This document shows, piece after piece, positions 42,276-50,372 of a DNA stretch of 64,000 nt (position 1 is its first letter; each line of letters starts with the position of its first letter). Under the pieces are notes generated by a model. That model was not told the origin of the DNA and did not search any database. It saw nothing but the letters and a program-made list of their open reading frames with translations. The stretch is taken from NCBI RefSeq assembly GCF_019857225.1, contig NZ_JAFJSY010000011.1:1-64000 (forward strand), written 5' to 3'. The DNA comes from Streptomyces plumbidurans. GTDB lineage: Bacteria > Actinomycetota > Actinomycetes > Streptomycetales > Streptomycetaceae. Both the position numbers and the translations under genes were made by a program.

Positions 42276-42295
42276 AACGGACGGGGGCGTCCGTT
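42276..42295. promoter_or_regulatory. 20-bp TetR-type operator
   Basis: AACGGACG (42276-42283), GGGG spacer, CGTCCGTT (42288-42295). The arms are perfect. It lies 18 bases upstream of the tetR start and 90 bases upstream of the reductase gene. Confidence 0.8.
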
Positions 42296-42384
42296 AGCGT
42301 CGGGGCAGATCGCGTCCCGTGTGTGCGACGTGCGATCGGCGCGGGGTGCGCTGCGGGACCTGAAGCCCGTGGAGGCATGTTCCC

Positions 42385-43347
42385 GTGAAGGCCGTACAGA
42401 TCCAGACGTTCGGAGCGCCCGAGGGGCTGACCCTGGTCAACCTGCCGGCGCCCGTCCCCGCCGAGGGCGAGGTACTGATCGCTGTCGAGGCGGTGGGAGT
42501 GGCCGGCGTCGATGTCCTGATCCGCAGGGGGACGCTGGCCGCGTACGGCTTCACGGAGGGGTTCGTCGCGGGCAGCGAGGTGGCGGGCAGGGTCACGGCC
42601 GTCGGCCAGGGGGTCGACGGGTCCTGGGTCGGCCGCCCGGTGTGGGCCTTCACCGGTACCGGCGGAGGTTACGTGGAGCAGGCGGCCGTACCGCTGGAGC
42701 AGGTCCTGCCGCTGCCCGCCGGCCTCTCGCCGGCCGAAGCGGTCACCGTCGGCAGCTCCGGTGCCGTGGCCCACTTCGCCCTGGCGCAGGCCCACTTCGC
42801 GCCGGGAGAGGCGGTGCTGGTGCGCGGGGCGGCGGGCAGCATCGGCGTCATGGCGGTGCAGTTGGCGGCCCGCCAGGGCGCCCGCGCGGTCGCGGTCACC
42901 ACGTCGTCGGCCGAGCGCGGCAAGCGCCTGCGCGAACTGGGCGCGACGCATGTACTGGACCGCTCCGGCCAGGGCGGCCCCGACGCCCCGGCCGGTTACG
43001 ACGTGATCGTCGACGTCGTCGCCGGCGACGACATGCCGTCGTTCTTCGACCGGCTCAACCCCAACGGGCGCATGGTGGCCGTCGGAGTGGTGGGCGGACA
43101 GCCGCCCGCGGACTTCGGTACGACGCTGATGGCGCAGTTCCAGAGGTCGTTGTCGTTCGCCACCTTCAGCGCGGCCACGATCAGCACGGCGGACCTGCAG
43201 GCCGTACGCAGTGAGCAGTTCGAGGCCGTGGCCCGCGGCGACCTCACCGCGATGGTGCACGAGGTGCTCCCGCTGAATCAAGTCGCCCTGGCGCACCGGA
43301 AGATGGACAGCGGTGAGGTCTTCGGCCGGATCGTGCTCACGCCCTGA
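42385..43347 (+). CDS. Zinc-independent quinone oxidoreductase (MDR family)
   Basis: A 320-residue NADPH-dependent reductase of the quinone oxidoreductase (QOR) branch of medium-chain dehydrogenases. The N-terminal GroES-like domain has FGAPEGLTLVNLPAPVPAEGEVLI and GSEVAGRVTAVGQGV, and it lacks the structural-zinc cysteines. The Rossmann domain has VLVRGAAGSIGVMAVQLA (AxxGxxG), SSAERGKRLRELGATHVLD and YDVIVDVVAG. GTG with GGAGG nine bases before. It is regulated by the divergent TetR, probably as a response to quinones or other electrophiles (inference). Confidence 0.92.
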   Translation: MKAVQIQTFGAPEGLTLVNLPAPVPAEGEVLIAVEAVGVAGVDVLIRRGTLAAYGFTEGFVAGSEVAGRVTAVGQGVDGSWVGRPVWAFTGTGGGYVEQAAVPLEQVLPLPAGLSPAEAVTVGSSGAVAHFALAQAHFAPGEAVLVRGAAGSIGVMAVQLAARQGARAVAVTTSSAERGKRLRELGATHVLDRSGQGGPDAPAGYDVIVDVVAGDDMPSFFDRLNPNGRMVAVGVVGGQPPADFGTTLMAQFQRSLSFATFSAATISTADLQAVRSEQFEAVARGDLTAMVHEVLPLNQVALAHRKMDSGEVFGRIVLTP

Positions 43348-43381
43348 TCCGCCGAGGGCCTCGCCCGGTGGGCCGCGGACG

Positions 43382-44641
43382 TCAGGCCGGCTGCACCGGG
43401 GGCTCGGGAAGCGTGAGTGCCGAGTGGGCCGGTCTGCCCTCCGCGGACGGCATCGCGCCGAGACCGCGCAGCCTGTCATTGCGCTGCCGCAGGGCCTGGG
43501 CGGTGGTGGGGAAGAGTGTCGCGCCGCCCGCTCCCACCAGCTGCTGGTTCGTGGTCACGAAGTCACGGGTGTCGTGTTCGTAGGCGGCGAAGCCCGTGAC
43601 GTGGTCCCGGTCCGCGAGGGAGCGGGCGAGCATGTACGCGCCGACGAGGGCGAGGCTGGTGCCCTGCCCGGTGAGGAACGACGGCGCGTAGGCGGCGTCG
43701 CCGACCAGCGCGACCCGGCCGCTCGACCAGCGGGGCATACGGATCTGGCCGACGGCGTCGAAGAACAGGTCCTGCGCGTCACGCGCGGCGGCCAGCATGC
43801 CCGGGACCTGCCAGCCCGCGTCGGCGAACTCCTCCTCGAGCAGGGCGTGTTGGGACTGCGGGTCCCGGAACGCGTGGGACGGGGGTTCGGGCCGGGCGAA
43901 GTTCAGAAAGGCGTGCACCTCGTCGTCGTCCGCCACGGCGTAGAGGGCGGCGGCCCGGCCCGGGCTGTTCCACATCACGGTCTCGTGGGAGAGCCCGAGG
44001 GTGTTGCGCATGGTGAACACGGCGAAGCAGTAGCCGAGATAGCGGTGGAACTGCTCCTCGGGGCCGAACAGCAGCTCCCGGGTGTGCGAGTGCATGCCGT
44101 CCGCGCCGATCACCAGGTCGAAGGTACGGCTGCCGGCTCCGCGGAAGGACACGTCGACTCCGTGGCCGGAGTGGCCCGACCGGCCGGAGTCTCCTGACCG
44201 ACCTGACTGGTCGAGGGTGTCGATGGAGTCGTCGAAGAGAAACTCCACGTCGTCGCGGACGGCCGCGTACAGGGCGTCGGTGAGATCGCCGCGCCGTACC
44301 TCCAGGTCCCGTCCCGGCACACCGCCGGTGACGGAGTGCGGGTGCAGGGAGGTCACTGCGCTGCCGTCCCCTTCGAGGAAGGTCAGCCTGCGCAGGTCGA
44401 CGTGGGCGTCCCGCAGCCGGGGCAGGAGGCCCATCCTGCCGACGACGTCCAGTGCGGTGCCGCGGATGTCGATGGGGTAGCCGCCGCTGCGCGGCGCGGC
44501 CGCCTTCTCGACGACGGTGACGGTGTAGCCGTAGCGGCTGAGCCAGTACGCGAGGGCCGGACCCGCGATGCCGGCCCCGGATATCAGGACCGTGCGCCCC
44601 GGCTTGCTGCGGATGTCCGTCAACTGGTCGGAGGGGTTCAT
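43382..44641 (-). CDS. FAD-dependent monooxygenase (PHBH/TetX type)
   Basis: A 419-residue flavoprotein hydroxylase. The dinucleotide motif is VLISGAGIAGPALAYWLSRYGYTVTVVEKA, the DG motif is FDLVIGADGMHSHTRELLF, and the GD motif is GRVALVGDAAYAPSFLTGQGTSLALVGAY. An inserted Ser/Gly/Arg/His repeat (SGRSGDSGRSGHSGHG) lies at about residues 146-161, in a surface loop. Its ATG overlaps the MFS stop (ATGA), so the two form an operon. Self-resistance or detoxification of a drug-like compound is a reasonable inference, since TetX-type enzymes hydroxylate antibiotics. Confidence 0.9.
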   Translation of the reverse strand: MNPSDQLTDIRSKPGRTVLISGAGIAGPALAYWLSRYGYTVTVVEKAAAPRSGGYPIDIRGTALDVVGRMGLLPRLRDAHVDLRRLTFLEGDGSAVTSLHPHSVTGGVPGRDLEVRRGDLTDALYAAVRDDVEFLFDDSIDTLDQSGRSGDSGRSGHSGHGVDVSFRGAGSRTFDLVIGADGMHSHTRELLFGPEEQFHRYLGYCFAVFTMRNTLGLSHETVMWNSPGRAAALYAVADDDEVHAFLNFARPEPPSHAFRDPQSQHALLEEEFADAGWQVPGMLAAARDAQDLFFDAVGQIRMPRWSSGRVALVGDAAYAPSFLTGQGTSLALVGAYMLARSLADRDHVTGFAAYEHDTRDFVTTNQQLVGAGGATLFPTTAQALRQRNDRLRGLGAMPSAEGRPAHSALTLPEPPVQPA

Positions 44642-46050
44642 GACTTGACGTCTCCTTTGTTCATGGTGCGTACGACGAACAGGCACAGCGCCGCTACGAC
44701 GCCTGCGACGAGGAAGCCGGTGGTGAAGGCGGATTCGGCCGGGACGTCGGACCCGGAGGGGGTTCGGGCGGTGAGGAGCGCGCCGCCGAGCATCCCGCCG
44801 ACGGCGTAGCCCAGGACGCGTGTGACGAGGATCAGGCTGGTGGCGATGCCGGTGTCGCTCTCGTCGACGGAGGAGGCGATGCTCGTCACCATGGCCGTCA
44901 CGCACAGGCCGTTGGCGAGCGAGATCAGTCCCTTGCCGACGACGATGTGCCAGATCTCGCCGTGCACGGCCGACAGCGCGAGCAGGGCGGCGGCCATGAT
45001 GACGGTCGCGGTGGTGACCACGGCGCGCGGGCCGAAGCGCCGCTCCCCGATGCCGCCGACCGGCCCGGCCAGGGTCGCGGCCACGGCGCCGGGCAGCAGG
45101 ATGAAGCCGATCGTGGTGGGTCCGGCCCCGAATCCGTATCCGTCGCCGGACACGTCGAGCAGCTGCGGGACGAGATAGACCCCCATCGCGGTGCCGAGGC
45201 AGATCACGAACGTCACCACGCACGACTTCCAGATCACCGGCCGCGCGAGCATGCGCAGGTCGATCATCGGGGCCGTCGCGCGGCGTTCCACGGCGACCCA
45301 CCCGGTCACGAAGGCGGCCAGTACGACGAGGAGGGCACCGAACACGAGGGGTTGTGAGGCGGCCTCGGGCGCCAGCCCGAGTACGAGCATGAGCGTGACG
45401 AGGATGCCGCTCAGCAGGAGCAGGCCGGGCCAGTCGATCCCGGCGCCGTCGGAGCGGCCCGGCGCGTCGGACGGCATCAGCCTGTTCACCAGCAGGGTGC
45501 ATCCGATGACCGCGAACGTCGGCACCGCGAACATCCAGTGCCGCGACAACGACTCCGCCACCGGCCCGGCCGACAGCAGCCCCACCATGGAACCGCCCAC
45601 GAACATCCCGCTGACCAGCCCGATGGCAGCCTTCGACTCCCCCGCCGGCAGGTGTTTGCGCACCACGATGAACGACAGGGGCAGTGCGCCCACCATCGCC
45701 CCCTGCAGGATCTGACCGATCAGCAGGACCGGCAGGCTGGGCGCGAGGGCGGAGACCAGTCCCCCCGCCGAGACCACCGCCATCAGCCGGATCAGGACGC
45801 GTTTCCCGCCGTAGCGGTCGCCGAACTTGCCCGCGACGGGGGTGACGAGCGCGCCGGTGACGGCGAGCACGATGTTGAGGAGCGCCCCTTCGGCCGGGCT
45901 CATGTCCAGCTCGCGCTGCAGAAGCGGGAGTGTGGGCGAGACGACCGACTCCAGGGCGCCGGTGGAGACGGCCAACATGCCGAGGGCCGCGACGGCGAGC
46001 TTTCCCATGCGGGCCGGGGGAGCCAGGGGTGTGGTTGTGGGGGTGGTCAT
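44638..46050 (-). CDS. MFS transporter coupled to a monooxygenase
   Basis: A 470-residue DHA2-type exporter with 12-14 hydrophobic segments. Motif A is GDRYGGKRVLIRL, helix 1 has GALESVVSPTLPLLQ, and the later GKGLISLANGLCVTAMVTSI matches the second-half motif. ATG 46050 follows GGAAGGA; the frame is open further upstream but without a better site. It is first in an operon with the FAD monooxygenase. Together they look like an export-plus-modification detoxification pair (inference). Confidence 0.9.
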   Translation of the reverse strand: MTTPTTTPLAPPARMGKLAVAALGMLAVSTGALESVVSPTLPLLQRELDMSPAEGALLNIVLAVTGALVTPVAGKFGDRYGGKRVLIRLMAVVSAGGLVSALAPSLPVLLIGQILQGAMVGALPLSFIVVRKHLPAGESKAAIGLVSGMFVGGSMVGLLSAGPVAESLSRHWMFAVPTFAVIGCTLLVNRLMPSDAPGRSDGAGIDWPGLLLLSGILVTLMLVLGLAPEAASQPLVFGALLVVLAAFVTGWVAVERRATAPMIDLRMLARPVIWKSCVVTFVICLGTAMGVYLVPQLLDVSGDGYGFGAGPTTIGFILLPGAVAATLAGPVGGIGERRFGPRAVVTTATVIMAAALLALSAVHGEIWHIVVGKGLISLANGLCVTAMVTSIASSVDESDTGIATSLILVTRVLGYAVGGMLGGALLTARTPSGSDVPAESAFTTGFLVAGVVAALCLFVVRTMNKGDVKS

Positions 46051-46141
46051 GGGCGTCCTTCCGTGGTTGCGGGGCGAGTTGAGGGGGCGGGTGCGTCGGG
46101 GGTGGACCACCGGGGGCGCCGCGAACGGTCAGGCGGAAGGA

Positions 46142-46162
46142 GGGCGGGCCCGGCTCCCGCCC
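46142..46162 (-). terminator. Possible terminator of the ABC exporter operon
   Basis: GGGCGGG (46142-46148) and CCCGCCC (46156-46162) form a 7-bp stem with a 7-base loop, 30 bases beyond the permease stop. A degenerate ~18-bp repeat (CCGGAGCCACG / CCGGAGCTACG) lies between them. Confidence 0.45.
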
Positions 46163-46192
46163 CGTACGCCGGAGCCACGACCACCGCCGGAG

Positions 46193-48724
46193 CTACGCCC
46201 ACCGCCGCAGCGCCGCCCGCGCCGGCACAGTGACCGCGAGGAGAACCAGCCCGCCCGCGGCGAGGGCGAAGGAGCCGTAGAGCAGCGGGGGTACGTACGG
46301 TGCCTCGCCGGTCACGCCGCTCATCATCGGGATCAGCGTGGCCGCGGCGATCGCGGAGCCGAGGACCAGGCCGACCGAGGCCACCAGCAGGCTCTCCCAG
46401 CGGAGCATCGTCATGACCTGGCGCCGGGTGGAGCCGACGAGGCGCAACATGCCCAGTTCGCGGCGGCGGTCCAGGACCGTCATCACCAGGGTGTTGACGG
46501 CGGCGACGGCCGCGAAGCCGCCGAGGACCGCGGCCATGGTGTTGTTCATCCAGGCGCCCAGCCTGGCGTCCAGGCTCCGCTCGGTGGCGTAGCCGGAGAC
46601 GTCACTGACCTCGCCCAGGGCGGTGAGAGTCTGCTGCGAGCCGCCCCGTACCAGCAGCGTGCTGTCGAAGGCCGAGGTGACGTGTCCGTCCAGGGAGGCC
46701 CGGTCCATGGTCACCGTGGCGAGGCCCAGGCCGCGGCCGTAGACGGCGACGATCTCGGGGGCGGCCTTGGTGCCGTCGGGGAGGTAGAGCGGGAGCCGGT
46801 CGCCGACCCCGGCGTCCGCGGAGTCCGCCAGGGTCCTGTCGATGGCGATACGGCCCGTGCCGAGCCAGTCGAGGCTGCCCTCGCGTACGTCCAGGTCCTG
46901 GACCTGGGCGAGTTCGGCGCCGGAGCCGGTGACGCCCTGGGTCGACGCGCCCAGCAGCGACTTGAACTCACCCGAGCCGGTCGGCACCAGCACCTGCGTG
47001 TTCAGCAGCCCTACGGCCGCCTCGACGCCGGGTGCGCTCGCGGCGCGGGCCGCGGCGTCCACCGGGAGCCCGGCCGGGTCCGTCACCACATGGTCCGCGG
47101 TGATGCCCGCGCGCAGTTGCTCGTCGGCGGCGTGGGACTCGCTCGTGTGCATGAACACGAGGGTCGAGGAGAAGGCCACGGCGAGGACGATCGGTGTGAT
47201 CGCGGAGGCCAGACGGCGGGCGTTGGCAAGGGAGTTGGCGGCTGCGAGTTGGGCGGCCGGGCCCGCGCCGCGCAGCGGGAGGCCGAACAGGCCCGCGCAC
47301 AGCCGCGCCACCAGCGGGCCGAGCAGCCCGACGGCGAGCATGAAGCACATGACCACGCCGAGGGCGGCGCCGGCCGCGTCGTCCCCGGTGGCGCTCGCGG
47401 ACACGCCGGTCAGGAGCGCGCCTCCGACGAGGGCGGCGACGCCGAGCACGGTACGGACCAGGCCGGGCCGCAGCCGTTCCACCGACGCCTCCGACAGCGC
47501 CTGCCCCGGCTTGATCCTCGCGGGCCTGCGCCCGGCGATCCAGCCGGCGCCGAGCGCGGTGAGCAGCCCCAGGACGACGGCGGCGAGCATCGGCAGCACC
47601 GACACGTGCAGGTCGACGGCGCGCGGGACGGCGCCGCGGTCCTGCAGCCGGCCGAACCACCAGTGCGCGAGCCCGATGCCGGGCAGGCAACCGAGGATCC
47701 CGGCGAGCGGCGCGACGAGCAGGGCCTCGGAGGCGACCGCGCGGCGGACCTGCCGCGGGGTGGCGCCGACGGCGCGCAGCAGGGCGAACTCGCGGGCCCG
47801 CTGACCGACCGAGAGCGCGACGGTTCCGGCGGCGGTGAAGACCGCGACGATGGCGGCGATGCCGCCGAAGGAGCCGCCGATGCTGAAGAGCGTCACCTTG
47901 GCGTACCCGAGGCCCGGGTCCTCCACGGCACCGCGGTCGTCGCCGGTGTGGACCTCGGCGCCGGAGCCCGCCAGGGCCATTTTCACGGCGCCGGCGAGGG
48001 CGCCGGTGTCCGTGCCGTGCTTCGCCAGGACGACGACGGCGTCGGCCTTGCCCGGGTGCCCGGCGAGCGTGCCGGCCTGGGCGTCGGCGAACCAGGTCGG
48101 GGCGCCCGCGGCGGCGGTGTTCCGGGCGGTCTCCGCGGATCCGGCCGTGGCAATTCCCGCGACGCGGAAGTCCTGCCGCCCAGCGGCGGTCTCCAGTACG
48201 ACGGTGTCGCCGACGGCGGCGTGCGCGGCACGAGCCGTGCCGGTGTTGAGGACGACCTCGCCCGCGCGAGGTGCGGAACCGGCGGTCAGCGCGGTGCCGG
48301 TGAAGAGGTGCGAGCCCCATCCGTGGGCGGTGAGCGCACCGCCAGGGACCTTGAGCGCCCGTGCGCCGTCGTGCGTCGTACGCACCGGGAAGGTGAAGTC
48401 CGCGACGGCGGTGGCCGCACCCGGCGCCTTGGCTGCCTTCGCGGCCAGGGCGGAGTCCAACCGTGCCGTGTCCGGCAGCGGGGTCGCCTCCTTCTCCTGG
48501 TCCTCGCCGCTGCCGGTGACGACGTACTCGTACTGGTCCGCCGCCGCGACGACCGGTGCGTTCGCGTAGCGTTCCGGCGGCACGGAGGCGCGCAGGCCGG
48601 TCTCCAGGAGGATGCCGCAGGCCGAGACGATCAGCGCGGACATCAGCAGCGCGAGGAAGGTCCCCGCGAAGGACGCGGGCTTGAAGCGGACGGCCTCGCG
48701 GGCCAGTCCGTTGGGGCGCTTCAC
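46193..48724 (-). CDS. ABC transporter permease, FtsX/MacB family with two FtsX domains
   Basis: An 843-residue permease. An N-terminal helix (FAGTFLALLMSALIVSACGILL) is followed by a large periplasmic-facing domain (about residues 45-250). The first FtsX domain (GGIAAIVAVFTAAGTVALSVGQRAREFALLRAVGATPRQVRR) comes next, then a second set of helices, a second outer domain, and the C-terminal FtsX domain (AVLGGFAAVAAVNTLVMTVLDRRRELGMLRLVGSTRRQVM). This layout is typical of lipoprotein/antimicrobial exporters. The GTG at 48724 overlaps the ATPase stop (GTGA). Confidence 0.92.
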   Translation of the reverse strand: MKRPNGLAREAVRFKPASFAGTFLALLMSALIVSACGILLETGLRASVPPERYANAPVVAAADQYEYVVTGSGEDQEKEATPLPDTARLDSALAAKAAKAPGAATAVADFTFPVRTTHDGARALKVPGGALTAHGWGSHLFTGTALTAGSAPRAGEVVLNTGTARAAHAAVGDTVVLETAAGRQDFRVAGIATAGSAETARNTAAAGAPTWFADAQAGTLAGHPGKADAVVVLAKHGTDTGALAGAVKMALAGSGAEVHTGDDRGAVEDPGLGYAKVTLFSIGGSFGGIAAIVAVFTAAGTVALSVGQRAREFALLRAVGATPRQVRRAVASEALLVAPLAGILGCLPGIGLAHWWFGRLQDRGAVPRAVDLHVSVLPMLAAVVLGLLTALGAGWIAGRRPARIKPGQALSEASVERLRPGLVRTVLGVAALVGGALLTGVSASATGDDAAGAALGVVMCFMLAVGLLGPLVARLCAGLFGLPLRGAGPAAQLAAANSLANARRLASAITPIVLAVAFSSTLVFMHTSESHAADEQLRAGITADHVVTDPAGLPVDAAARAASAPGVEAAVGLLNTQVLVPTGSGEFKSLLGASTQGVTGSGAELAQVQDLDVREGSLDWLGTGRIAIDRTLADSADAGVGDRLPLYLPDGTKAAPEIVAVYGRGLGLATVTMDRASLDGHVTSAFDSTLLVRGGSQQTLTALGEVSDVSGYATERSLDARLGAWMNNTMAAVLGGFAAVAAVNTLVMTVLDRRRELGMLRLVGSTRRQVMTMLRWESLLVASVGLVLGSAIAAATLIPMMSGVTGEAPYVPPLLYGSFALAAGGLVLLAVTVPARAALRRWA

Positions 48725-49557
48725 GCGGCCACCCCCGTGGTCGCACCCGCGCGGGAGGTCAGTACGGCCATGCGGGCCGCGATCTGCTCCGCCGTACCGC
48801 GTTCGAGACGGTCGGCGAAGGTGCCGTCGGCGAGGAAGAGCACGCGGTCGGCCCAGGCGGCGGCGTGCGGGTCGTGGGTGACCATGACGACCGTGGCGCC
48901 GAGCGCGTCGACCGCGTTGCGCAGCAGGCCGAGGACCTCGGCGGCGGTCGCGGTGTCCAGGGCGCCGGTGGGTTCGTCCGCGAAGATCACGTCGGGGGCG
49001 GTGACCAGGGCGCGGGCGACGGCCACGCGCTGCTGCTGGCCGCCGGAGAGCTCGCCGGGCCGGCGCCGCGCCTTGTCGGCGAGCCCGACCTGCGCGAGCA
49101 CCGCGTGCGCCCGGCGCCGCTCCTGACGCTGCCCGGCCAGGCGCATGGGCAGCAGCACGTTCTGCTCCACGGTCAGCGACGGCAGCAGGTTGAACGCCTG
49201 GAAGACGAAGCCCAGGCGGCTGCGGCGCAGTTCGGTGAGCTCGTTCTCGCTCATGCCGGTGATCTCCGTACCGCCGAGCCGCACGGAGCCCGACGACGGC
49301 CGGTCCAGCCCGGCGGCGCACTGCAGGAACGTCGACTTGCCCGATCCGGAGGGGCCCATGACCGCGGTGAACGTGCCGTGCGGCAGGCCCAGGTCGATCC
49401 CCGCGAGAGCGTGCACGGCGTTCGCCCCACGGCCGTACTGCCGCCGCACGCCGCGCAGTTCGACGGCGAGACCGGGCGTGGCGGCCGGCGCCTCGGACCG
49501 GGCGTCCACCCCCGACCGACCGTCCGCCTGCCCCCGCTTGCCCCTGCGTAGCCTCAT
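48721..49557 (-). CDS. ABC transporter ATP-binding protein (MacB/LolD type)
   Basis: A 278-residue ATPase partner of the FtsX-type permease. It has Walker A GPSGSGKST, the Q-loop in FVFQAFNLLPSLTV, signature LSGGQQQRVAVARAL, Walker B VIFADEPTGALD and the H-switch VMVTHDP. A ~30-residue N-terminal extension precedes the core. ATG 49557 was chosen for GGGAGACGGG upstream. The upstream region carries the same ~55-bp box found before the adjacent two-component operon, so LuxR-type control is expected. Confidence 0.95.
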   Translation of the reverse strand: MRLRRGKRGQADGRSGVDARSEAPAATPGLAVELRGVRRQYGRGANAVHALAGIDLGLPHGTFTAVMGPSGSGKSTFLQCAAGLDRPSSGSVRLGGTEITGMSENELTELRRSRLGFVFQAFNLLPSLTVEQNVLLPMRLAGQRQERRRAHAVLAQVGLADKARRRPGELSGGQQQRVAVARALVTAPDVIFADEPTGALDTATAAEVLGLLRNAVDALGATVVMVTHDPHAAAWADRVLFLADGTFADRLERGTAEQIAARMAVLTSRAGATTGVAA

Positions 49558-49620
49558 GTCCCGTCTCCCTCGATCGCGCACTGCTGTGACGGGTCGAAGA
49601 GTGCGGGGACGGCCGCGCGC

Positions 49621-49675
49621 GGGGCGTCATACCCGGGAGCCAAGTCGGGGGTGGTACTGCGGTAGGGGGTGGAGG
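49621..49675. promoter_or_regulatory. ~55-bp control box upstream of the ABC exporter
   Basis: It matches 51666-51719 in 46 of 55 aligned positions with one gap, in the same orientation relative to the gene. Shared blocks are GGGGCGTCA, GGGAGCCAA-like and GGTAGGGGGTGG. It lies 64-118 bases before the ATPase start. Conservation far above background marks it as promoter plus operator. Confidence 0.8.
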
Positions 49676-49697
49676 AGTCCGCGACGAGAACGGACTC

Positions 49698-50372
49698 CTA
49701 CTCCCCCGGAGCCACCAGCCCCGACTCGTACGCGAAGACCACCGCCTGGGCGCGGTCGCGCAGGTCGAGCTTGGTCAGGACGCGGCTCACGTGCGTCTTC
49801 ACCGTCTGCTCGGCCAGTACGAGGGTCTGGGCGATCTCCCCGTTCGACCGGCCGCGGGCGACCAGGGTGAGGACCTCGGTCTCGCGTTCCGTCAGGCCCT
49901 TGAGCCGTTGCGCGGGCTTGCCCCGGGACGCGGGGCGCTGCGTGGCGAAGTCCGCGATCAGGCGGCGTGTCACGGAGGGGGCGAGCAGCGCGTCGCCCGC
50001 GGCCACGACGCGTACCGCCGCGATGAGGTCGGCCGGCGGCGCGTCCTTCAGCAGGAACCCGCTCGCGCCCGCGCGCAGCGCCTCGTAGACGTAGTCGTCG
50101 ACGTCGAACGTGGTCAGCATCAGCACCCGCGGCCGGTGGGTCACCCCCGGCGGCGGCGCGAGCAGCCTGCGCGCGGCCTCCAGGCCGTCCATCTCGGGCA
50201 TGCGTACGTCCATCAGTACGACGTCGGGGTGCGTACGCCTGCTCAACTCGACGCCCTGCGCGCCGTCCGGGGCCTCGCCCACCACGTCGATGTCGCTCTG
50301 GGCGGCCAGCAGCGCGGCGAAACCGGCCCGCACCATGGCCTGGTCGTCGACGATGATGACGCGTGTCGTCAC
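49698..50372 (-). CDS. LuxR/NarL-type response regulator
   Basis: A 224-residue response regulator. The receiver domain (residues ~4-120) has the acidic pair Asp9-Asp10, phospho-acceptor Asp55 in VVLMDVRMPEMDG, TTF, and the Lys in GASGFLLKDAPP. The C-terminal LuxR/NarL helix-turn-helix (about 155-218) has LTERETEVLTLVARGRSNGEIAQTLVLAEQTVKTHVSRVLTKLDLRDR. The GTG start overlaps the kinase stop (GTGA). Proposed targets are the twin boxes at 49621-49675 and 51666-51719. Confidence 0.95.
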   Translation of the reverse strand: MTTRVIIVDDQAMVRAGFAALLAAQSDIDVVGEAPDGAQGVELSRRTHPDVVLMDVRMPEMDGLEAARRLLAPPPGVTHRPRVLMLTTFDVDDYVYEALRAGASGFLLKDAPPADLIAAVRVVAAGDALLAPSVTRRLIADFATQRPASRGKPAQRLKGLTERETEVLTLVARGRSNGEIAQTLVLAEQTVKTHVSRVLTKLDLRDRAQAVVFAYESGLVAPGE

